In this document: positions 7,784-13,475 of the stretch, in pieces
Numbering within the stretch: position 1 is the first letter of the stretch
How the letters are laid out: every line of letters begins with the position of its first letter
From: Armatimonadetes bacterium 13_1_40CM_64_14
GTDB lineage: Bacteria; Sysuimicrobiota; Sysuimicrobiia; Sysuimicrobiales; Kaftiobacteriaceae
Assembly: GCA_001917855.1 (NCBI GenBank)
Contig: MNEU01000055.1
Location: 1-33,361 of the forward strand
Length of the DNA stretch: 33,361 nucleotides
Direction of reading: 5' to 3'
Notes under the pieces: generated by a model
What the model was told of the DNA's origin: nothing
Seen by the model: the letters and a program-made list of their open reading frames with translations, nothing else
The model's database searches: none
Program-made: the position numbers and the translations under genes

Positions 7784-8791
7784 CTAGCCCTCCCGTGTCG
7801 CATGCGTGACTTCCCAGTGCAAGAGTTTGCGCGCGGATTCTCCCAACAGGGCCGCCGCCGCCGGCGGCGCCAGACCCAGTCGGCGGATCCGCGCCAAGGG
7901 CTCAGGGTCCGCCATGTCATAGGGTGTGTCCGTGCCTAACACGATCTGCTGCGGTCCCACCAGGTCAAGCAACAACCGCAGCGCCAGATCATGGTGGGTT
8001 ACCGTGTCGAAGTAAAAGCGCTTTATGTAGGTGCTGGGAGGGGCGGCGATCGCGTCCCGCACCTCCGCGCGCTGCCGGTAGGCGTGATCCAGCCTACCCG
8101 CCAGCACGGGCAAGACACCGCCCCCGTGGGCCAGGACAATCCGCAAGGACGGATGACGATCGAGGGTGCCTGAAAAAATCAGGCGCGTCGCGAGCACGGC
8201 CGTTTCCACAGGAAACCCGACAGTGTTGAACAAATGCCAGCGATCCATCACCTCGCGGCCGATGTGGTTCTGCGGATGGATGAACACCGGAGTGCTCCGC
8301 GAGGCCGCTGCCTCCCACAGGGGGGCGAACTGCGGAGCATCGAGATAGCGTCCGCCCACCGCGGTCGCCACGTAGATCCCCCGCATGCCCAGGTCTACGG
8401 CGCGATCCATCTCTCGCAGCGCCGCATCTATGTCCTGAAGGGGCAACGTGGCTAGCCCGACAAACTGATCCGGGAAGCTCGCCTGAATCTCGAGGATCCC
8501 GTCGTTGAACGCGCGGGCCAGCTGGACGCCCAGCTCGGCCGGAGCCCAGTGCACCATCGGGGGCGACAACGAGAGGGCCTGCGCCGCGATCCCCAATTCC
8601 TGAAGGCGGGCCCGCCGAGAGGCGACGGTCGTGAACTGCGGCGTCAATGGCACTGGGGGATGCCCAGGCAGAGTCAGCCACTCCACGCCGTCCCGGCGAT
8701 CCACGGAGGCCCCGGCGGGTGCGCCGTGGGAGCGGATCAACCGGACGAACTCGTCTGGGAAGAAATGGCTGTGGACGTCGACAGCATCCAT
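7784..8791 (-). CDS. Amidohydrolase-2 family metal-dependent hydrolase/decarboxylase (ACMSD type)
   Basis: TIM-barrel metalloenzyme of about 335 residues. Metal ligands are seen as the N-terminal HxH (DVHSHFFP, H7 and H9), the barrel histidine in FIHPQNH, the histidine in LAHGGG and the final aspartate in LGTDTPYD. This matches the ACMSD/gamma-resorcylate decarboxylase branch of the amidohydrolase superfamily, whose members decarboxylate or hydrate aromatic and unsaturated acids. The reading frame is open to 8869, but that part overlaps the upstream gene. ATGs lie at 8797 and 8791, and AGGA is well spaced only for 8791. It ends 1 nt before the M24 start. Substrate unknown; the neighbours suggest ring-cleavage or dicarboxylate chemistry. 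Confidence 0.88.
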   Translation of the reverse strand: MDAVDVHSHFFPDEFVRLIRSHGAPAGASVDRRDGVEWLTLPGHPPVPLTPQFTTVASRRARLQELGIAAQALSLSPPMVHWAPAELGVQLARAFNDGILEIQASFPDQFVGLATLPLQDIDAALREMDRAVDLGMRGIYVATAVGGRYLDAPQFAPLWEAAASRSTPVFIHPQNHIGREVMDRWHLFNTVGFPVETAVLATRLIFSGTLDRHPSLRIVLAHGGGVLPVLAGRLDHAYRQRAEVRDAIAAPPSTYIKRFYFDTVTHHDLALRLLLDLVGPQQIVLGTDTPYDMADPEPLARIRRLGLAPPAAAALLGESARKLLHWEVTHATREG

Positions 8792-8798
8792 CGGCATC

Positions 8799-10055
8799 CT
8801 ACGTGCCGCGTGCTGGGGAAGGCGTCGCGGTCCGTCCCAGCACCCCCTCCACCACCGTACGAAACTCATCGGTTGTCAGCAGGCTCTTGGTGGCGAGCGA
8901 GCGTTCTTTCACTCGCACCAGGATCTCATCGACCCGCGGATCGGTGGGCCCGACCGTGTACCCCAGGTGGCTCAGGAAGTAGAGAATGGAATCGCGACCG
9001 CTGCCCTTCCCTAAGACGATCTCGGCAGGGGCCTGGCCCACCAGACTCCAGTGGAACGGGAAGAGCTCGACCGGCCGTTTGTCCTTGAGGCGCGCCAGCC
9101 ACGTCGCAATGATGCCCGACTCGATCTTGTACAGCATCTCGCCCACGATCGGCCGATTGGGTGGCAACGTAACACCCGCGAGTTTCTGCACGAGGCGCGA
9201 CAGCTCCGTGAACGTCTGGGGGCGCAGGCCGGTATCGATCCCATAGAGGGTAAGGAGGGCTAGCGCCAGGTCTTCCAGCGCGCAGTTGCCGGCTCGCTCG
9301 CCGAGAGAGGACACGGTGACGTGCGCGACTTCCACGCCCAAGGTGAGCGCCATCAGCGTGTTGGCTACGGCCATGCCGAAGTCATCGTGGAAGTGGGCCT
9401 CCAGCGGTTTGCGGACGCGCGCTTGCACCTGTTTGGTGAAGTAGGAAATAGCGTGCGGGGAGGATCCGCCAAACGTGTCGACCAACACCAGGGCATCCAT
9501 GTGGCCGTGGGTGGCGACGTGGTCGATGAGGTTCAGGAACCAGCCCAGCTCGGCGCGCGTCGCGTCGATGGGGAAGAAGACCACATAGAGACCCTGCTTG
9601 TGGGCGTACTGCGTTGCCTCCACTGAGAGGTCAATTGCCTTCTGCAGGGGCCACTCGTACCCCAGCTCGATGATGTGCTCGCTACTGGGGATCTCGACGA
9701 CGACCCCCTCGACGCCGCAGTCCACCGCGCGCTGGATGTCGGCGACCATGCAGCGGGAAAAGGCGAAGATCTTCGGGCCGAGCTTGCGCTTCACGATCTC
9801 CTTGATCGCGGCCTCATCAGCCTTGGACACGGTGGGCATCCCTGCTTCGATGCGGTGCACGCCGGCTTCGGCGAGCTTTTCCGCGATCCGAATCTTGTCG
9901 TCCTTGGTAAACACTACTCCGGTCTGCTGCTCGCCATCGCGCAGGGTGATGTCATGAAAGGTAATCTTCTTGGCAAACTTGAGCTGCGCGCGGACCTCCT
10001 CATTAAAGTTGTGGGGACTCGTAAACCAGCGGTCGGTCATCCACGGCGTCTTCAT
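8799..10055 (-). CDS. LeuA/NifV-like Claisen condensing enzyme (DRE-TIM metallolyase family)
   Basis: Cytosolic enzyme of 418 residues related to 2-isopropylmalate, citramalate and homocitrate synthases, which condense acetyl-CoA with a 2-oxo acid. The active-site opening HDITLRDGEQQTG (34-46) supplies metal ligand D35 and catalytic R39. IEAGMP follows at 69-74, the metal pair is H221/H223 in HFHDDFG, and the GERAGN signature is at 252-257. The DGEQ form separates it from HMG-CoA lyases, which read DGLQ. The large C-terminal regulatory domain of LeuA is absent, as in NifV-type enzymes, so feedback control by leucine is unlikely. The ATG at 10055 has AAGGAGG upstream and the start lies 1 nt after the dehydrogenase stop. 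Its presence in a catabolic operon is unusual. Confidence 0.9.
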   Translation of the reverse strand: MKTPWMTDRWFTSPHNFNEEVRAQLKFAKKITFHDITLRDGEQQTGVVFTKDDKIRIAEKLAEAGVHRIEAGMPTVSKADEAAIKEIVKRKLGPKIFAFSRCMVADIQRAVDCGVEGVVVEIPSSEHIIELGYEWPLQKAIDLSVEATQYAHKQGLYVVFFPIDATRAELGWFLNLIDHVATHGHMDALVLVDTFGGSSPHAISYFTKQVQARVRKPLEAHFHDDFGMAVANTLMALTLGVEVAHVTVSSLGERAGNCALEDLALALLTLYGIDTGLRPQTFTELSRLVQKLAGVTLPPNRPIVGEMLYKIESGIIATWLARLKDKRPVELFPFHWSLVGQAPAEIVLGKGSGRDSILYFLSHLGYTVGPTDPRVDEILVRVKERSLATKSLLTTDEFRTVVEGVLGRTATPSPARGT

Positions 10056-11045
10056 TCATCGACCTCCTTGTGAAATAGGCACTGAGGGGAGCGGGACCGC
10101 GTAGTGTGGGGCGTGGCCGGTAAGCACCCGCGCCACCTCCTCGGCGGCCTTGCGCTGCAGTTCTTGCATGGACTCCTGCGAGTAGAAGGCGACATGGGGC
10201 GTCAGGAGAACCTGGGGCAGGGTCATGAGCGGATGCGTCGGCGGAAGGGGCTCGGTCTCCACGACATCTAACGCCGCCCCCGCGATCCACCCCGCCTGGA
10301 GAACCCTGACCAGCGCGGCCTCTCTGACCACCGGCCCCCGCGCCGTATTGATGAGGAAGGCGGTGGGTTTCATCTGACGCAGCTCCGCTTCCCCGATCAG
10401 CCCGCGAGTCTGTGCGGTGAGGGGAGCGTGCACCGAGACGAAGTCTGCTTGGGCCCACAGCGTGGAAAGGTCGACCTTCTTTGCCCCGTGCGCGGCACAG
10501 GTGGCCGCGTCAACGAAGGGATCAAAAGTGACGGAGACCAGCCCTACCCCTGCGGCTTTGGCCGCGACCCTCCGCGGAATTTTCCCGAATCCAACCAGCC
10601 CCAGTACCTGTCCTTGGAGCCGTCGGATCGGCAGCGCGTCTCTAGAGTCCCACCGACCTGTGTGCACGAGACGGTCTAAGTGGACGACCCGCCGTGCGCA
10701 GGCCAATATCAGCGCCAGGGCGTGGTCGCTGACTTCCTCGATGCAGTAGTCGGGGACGTTGGTCACGACGATGCCGCGGGCCGCGGCCGCCTGGAGATCC
10801 ACGTTGTCGACGCCGATTCCATACCGGGCGATCACACGGCACCGCGACGCGCGTTCGATCACGCGCTGCGTCACCGGCGCATAGCACACCAACAGTCCGT
10901 CGGCATCCTCCACCGCCTCCAGGAGCTCTTCCTCACGCGTGGCTTGCAGCGCTATGAGGTGCGCGCCCACGGCGCCCAACACGGACCGTTCAATGTCGAG
11001 TGACGGGAACACGGAGTCGGTAACCACCACCGTCAATTGGTTCAT
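10056..11045 (-). CDS. D-2-hydroxyacid dehydrogenase (CtBP/phosphoglycerate dehydrogenase-like)
   Basis: NAD(P)-dependent dehydrogenase of 329 residues, interconverting a 2-oxo acid and a D-2-hydroxy acid. The nucleotide-binding loop is GLVGFGKIPRRVA (149-161), with proline where most family members have the last glycine, a form seen in the C-terminal-binding-protein-like branch. Catalytic residues are visible: arginine 236 in INTARG, the glutamate of VVETEP (261-266) and histidine 284 in TPHVAF. The frame is open to 11132, but the ATG at 11045 overlaps the preceding stop as ATGA and has an AGGTGG ribosome site, so it is the start. Its product or substrate may feed the neighbouring condensing enzyme. 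Confidence 0.9.
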   Translation of the reverse strand: MNQLTVVVTDSVFPSLDIERSVLGAVGAHLIALQATREEELLEAVEDADGLLVCYAPVTQRVIERASRCRVIARYGIGVDNVDLQAAAARGIVVTNVPDYCIEEVSDHALALILACARRVVHLDRLVHTGRWDSRDALPIRRLQGQVLGLVGFGKIPRRVAAKAAGVGLVSVTFDPFVDAATCAAHGAKKVDLSTLWAQADFVSVHAPLTAQTRGLIGEAELRQMKPTAFLINTARGPVVREAALVRVLQAGWIAGAALDVVETEPLPPTHPLMTLPQVLLTPHVAFYSQESMQELQRKAAEEVARVLTGHAPHYAVPLPSVPISQGGR

Positions 11046-11791
11046 CCACCTGTCACCCGACTGACATGGGGCGGAAGGACCGGGGGGGACATCTGGAGCA
11101 GGTGGACAAATTCGTCCGCGGAGAGGACCCACCCTAGGGCGCGACTGATATTTTCCAACCCAAATGCGTGCAAGTCGTCGCCATACATGCTCGCGACGGC
11201 ATCGCCGATGACGATGACTTGGAGGTCACGGTTGAAAGCATCGAAGGCCGTGTTGAGCACGCAGGTGTTGGTGTTGATGCCTGCGAGCGCCATGGTCGCG
11301 ATCCCCCGCGAGCGCAGTACGACCTCCAGCTCCGTGCCGTAGAAAGCTGAGAGACGTTTCTTGGACCGGATGACCACGTCGGAGCGATCGGGACCCAGTT
11401 CCGGTAGGATCTCGGTTTGGACTGAGCCCTCCAGATTGTGGCCAGAGATCGTGCTTGGCCGGTCGGGTGTCAGCGTCTGCTTCGCCGCCTCCACCGCCCG
11501 CCAGAACGGGTTGCCCATGCTGTCCACACCAGGGTAGGGAAACCTGCCGTGGGTCAAGACGACATGGATGACGGGAACGTGTGCGGAGCGCGCCCCGGTG
11601 ACGAGGTGCGCCAGGCGCTCGCGCACCCGTCGTGCCTGGTCCGGGGGAACCGGCATGGTTGCCACTTGGGGATCGAGATGACCGCGGTGGGCATCAACGA
11701 GGACCACAGCCGTGCGCCCCGGATCGATCGTCAGCTGCGCCCGCAAGGAGGCGATCATCTGTGAGCGGTCCACGCGTGGTGCGTCCGTCAT
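11042..11791 (-). CDS. Isochorismatase-fold cysteine hydrolase
   Basis: Cytosolic hydrolase of 249 residues. The catalytic triad of the family is present: D33 in VLVDAHRG, K144 in RSKKRLSAF and the nucleophile C177 in GINTNTCV. Family members include nicotinamidase, N-carbamoylsarcosine amidase, ureidoacrylate and maleamate amidases, and true isochorismatase. The cysteine argues for an amidase rather than an isochorismate hydrolase, which often lacks it. A 20-residue N-terminal extension precedes the fold. The ATG at 11791 has GGAGG about 8 nt upstream, and the stop overlaps the dehydrogenase start as ATGA. It probably releases ammonia or a carbamate from the imported compound; the exact amide is unknown. 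Confidence 0.9.
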   Translation of the reverse strand: MTDAPRVDRSQMIASLRAQLTIDPGRTAVVLVDAHRGHLDPQVATMPVPPDQARRVRERLAHLVTGARSAHVPVIHVVLTHGRFPYPGVDSMGNPFWRAVEAAKQTLTPDRPSTISGHNLEGSVQTEILPELGPDRSDVVIRSKKRLSAFYGTELEVVLRSRGIATMALAGINTNTCVLNTAFDAFNRDLQVIVIGDAVASMYGDDLHAFGLENISRALGWVLSADEFVHLLQMSPPVLPPHVSRVTGG

Positions 11792-11809
11792 CCCCGTGCC
11801 TCCGCCAGC

Positions 11810-12172
11810 CTACTTCTTCACGGGAGCCTGGGCGGACCAGCCCTTGCTCCCCTTCCCCTCCACCAGATCTTTGCTGCTAATGAACTGAGTGTCCTCGAGG
11901 GCGTGGATCTCGTGGACGGTGTCCGGCGGAATATGGATAACGCCACCGGCACTGACATCCTGGGCCTGCTGTCCTATGCGAGCGCGTATGCGGCCGCGGA
12001 GGACGTAGACGATCTGCTCGTTGGGGTGGCGGTGTGGCGCGGCGCCGGTGCCGGCGGGCATGCGGTACAGGCCTACCTCGATTTTCGTGCCGGTCACCGT
12101 TCCCCCGGCGGCCGTGGAGTAATGGGGCGAGATCGTTTCGCTGGGCAGTTCGTCAAACCGATAGAACGGCAC
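11810..12172 (-). CDS. Small single-domain cupin protein (copy 2)
   Basis: Cupin of 120 residues with motif 1 APHRHPNEQIVYVLRG (about 45-60) and motif 2 PPDTVHEIHA (about 82-91), giving a complete three-histidine plus glutamate type metal site. The start is taken as the GTG at 12172, just 2 nt after the TAG of the preceding cupin. There is no independent ribosome site, so translation is likely coupled. The protein matches the cupin at 2280-2615 through most of its length, so the operon carries two diverged copies at its two ends. The C-terminus adds a short lysine-rich tail. Function unknown; binding or conversion of a pathway intermediate is plausible. Confidence 0.84.
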   Translation of the reverse strand: MPFYRFDELPSETISPHYSTAAGGTVTGTKIEVGLYRMPAGTGAAPHRHPNEQIVYVLRGRIRARIGQQAQDVSAGGVIHIPPDTVHEIHALEDTQFISSKDLVEGKGSKGWSAQAPVKK

Positions 12173-12174
12173 GG

Positions 12175-12588
12175 CTATGCGCGGCTGGGAGCCTGCCAGG
12201 GTCGTTCCACGAACGTCGTGCCCGCGTCATCTTTGCTGGGACAGTTGCCGTAGGTGAACACCAGCTCCGCTGGCTCGGTCCCGCTGAGATTTTGGATGCC
12301 GTGAATCATCCCCGGCGGCACAAACACGAACTGATTCTCGTCGACGACGTACTCCCTGCGCTCCTCACCGATGTAGGCCTTGATCCGTCCCTTGCGCACG
12401 AAGAAGGCCGCCTCACAGGTGTGGTGGTGGGCGGGATTGCGCCCGCCGGGGGGGATGATCGTGCGCCCCATCGTGACCGTCCGCGACCCGACGCTGTTCT
12501 TATCCACCCCGAAGGCGATCACGAGCGGGGGCTCGTAGGTCACGTCCTTGGCGATCTTCTCGGAATCGACAATCGCGAATTTGGCCAT
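12175..12588 (-). CDS. Cupin-domain protein (third type)
   Basis: Cupin of 137 residues. Motif 1 is seen as RNPAHHHTCEAAFFVRKG (about 50-67) and motif 2 as PPGMIHGIQN (about 93-102). It is less similar to the other two cupins of the operon and has a longer N-terminal strand region, VTYEPPLVIAFGVDKNS. The open frame runs up to 12753, but the ATG at 12588 with GAGGAAGAG directly upstream is the evident start and avoids overlapping the regulator gene. A histidine triplet and a cysteine next to the metal motif suggest a metal centre. It is the first enzyme-like gene after the regulator, 79 nt downstream. Function unknown. Confidence 0.84.
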   Translation of the reverse strand: MAKFAIVDSEKIAKDVTYEPPLVIAFGVDKNSVGSRTVTMGRTIIPPGGRNPAHHHTCEAAFFVRKGRIKAYIGEERREYVVDENQFVFVPPGMIHGIQNLSGTEPAELVFTYGNCPSKDDAGTTFVERPWQAPSRA

Positions 12589-12667
12589 CAGCTCTTCCTC
12601 CTCTTCACACTCGCGTCCCTGCGCCTGACCCCACCCGCACTTCCTAACCCCGTGCCGCTCGCCGGAC

Positions 12668-13351
12668 TCAGCGGGACCGGGCGAGCCCAGAACGCTCAGT
12701 GCGCGCGTCGCGCTCTTGCGACAGATATGTGACAAGTCCACGACAGGCCACATCCAGATGGCGTTCCAGGGCGGCTAGGGCCGCGGGGACATCGTGGCGT
12801 CTCACCGCGTCTAAGATCATTCGGTGTTCTTCCTGCGACCGTGGTTTGTGGTGGAGTAACGAGATGTAAATGCGCAGGTACCGGCCGACATTCGCCCGCA
12901 GGTTCTTGATCAGGGCCAGCAGCCGCGGCCGATTGGCGAGCACGTACAGTCCAGCGTGGAATTCGTCGTTGAGGTGGCCCCACCGTCCGAGATCGGTTTC
13001 TCGGTCGATGGCATCGAGGATCTCTTCGGCTCGACGGACATCCGCATCCGTCACGTGCGGGAGGGCGAGACGCAAAGCCGTGCACTCGAGCGGGATGCGC
13101 ATCTCGTAGATCTCTTGCACCTCGTCGGCCGACAGGGAGGACACCAACACGCCGCGCCGGGGGAGGAATTTCACGAGACCCTCGGCTTCGAGCTGCCGAA
13201 GACCTTCGCGGACGGGGATCCGACTTACGCCCAACTGGGCGGCGACCTCATCCTGCCGCAGTTGCTCTCCACCCTTCAGCAACCCGCGCAGGATCGCTTC
13301 GCGCACCACCTCGGCCACGAGCTCCGGGGTACTCCGGTACCGCTCCGTCAT
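12668..13351 (-). CDS. GntR-family transcriptional regulator, FCD (FadR-like) subfamily
   Basis: DNA-binding repressor of about 227 residues. The winged helix is at the N-terminus: ELVAEVVREAILRG, then QDEVAAQLGVSRIPVREGLRQLEAEGLV, then the wing PRRGVLVSSL. The C-terminal all-helical FCD domain follows, with metal- or ligand-binding residues in the NDEFHAGLY region (DxxxH type) and the last helix AALAALERHLDVA. The start is the ATG at 13351; a GTG at 13378 is an alternative, and neither has a good ribosome site. The longer frame to 13591 would overlap kdpD and is rejected. As first gene of the catabolic operon it very likely controls it. FCD regulators usually sense a carboxylic acid, which fits the pathway. 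Confidence 0.9.
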   Translation of the reverse strand: MTERYRSTPELVAEVVREAILRGLLKGGEQLRQDEVAAQLGVSRIPVREGLRQLEAEGLVKFLPRRGVLVSSLSADEVQEIYEMRIPLECTALRLALPHVTDADVRRAEEILDAIDRETDLGRWGHLNDEFHAGLYVLANRPRLLALIKNLRANVGRYLRIYISLLHHKPRSQEEHRMILDAVRRHDVPAALAALERHLDVACRGLVTYLSQERDARTERSGLARSR

Positions 13352-13387
13352 GAGGGGAGCGACGCTGGTGAGGTTCACGGCGGATAC

Positions 13388-13397
13388 TCGTATACGA
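13388..13397. promoter_or_regulatory. Candidate GntR/FCD operator palindrome
   Basis: A perfect 10-bp palindrome, TCGTATACGA, lies between the divergent GntR gene and kdpD. Operators of FCD-type GntR regulators are commonly short palindromes centred on GTATAC or of the TNGT-ACNA form, which this matches. The surrounding 25 bp are AT-rich in a GC-rich region, and on the minus strand a TACATAT patch just upstream could serve as a -10 element. A bound repressor would therefore cover the transcription start of the operon. Confidence 0.5.
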
Positions 13398-13475
13398 TAT
13401 GTAAATATACGGTTCCTCCTCCCAAACGTGCTAGAGTTGAACCTGATCCTAGATAGCCTCAGGTGAACTCGACGA

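Noticed and set aside
7783-7920. Upstream extension of the M24 frame (46 residues)
   Set aside because: It overlaps the amidohydrolase gene, is arginine-rich without resemblance to the family, and the ATG at 7782 has a good ribosome site.
12589-12667. Gap between the regulator and first cupin as a second promoter
   Set aside because: No AT-rich island or -35/-10 pair is visible; the genes are more simply co-transcribed.
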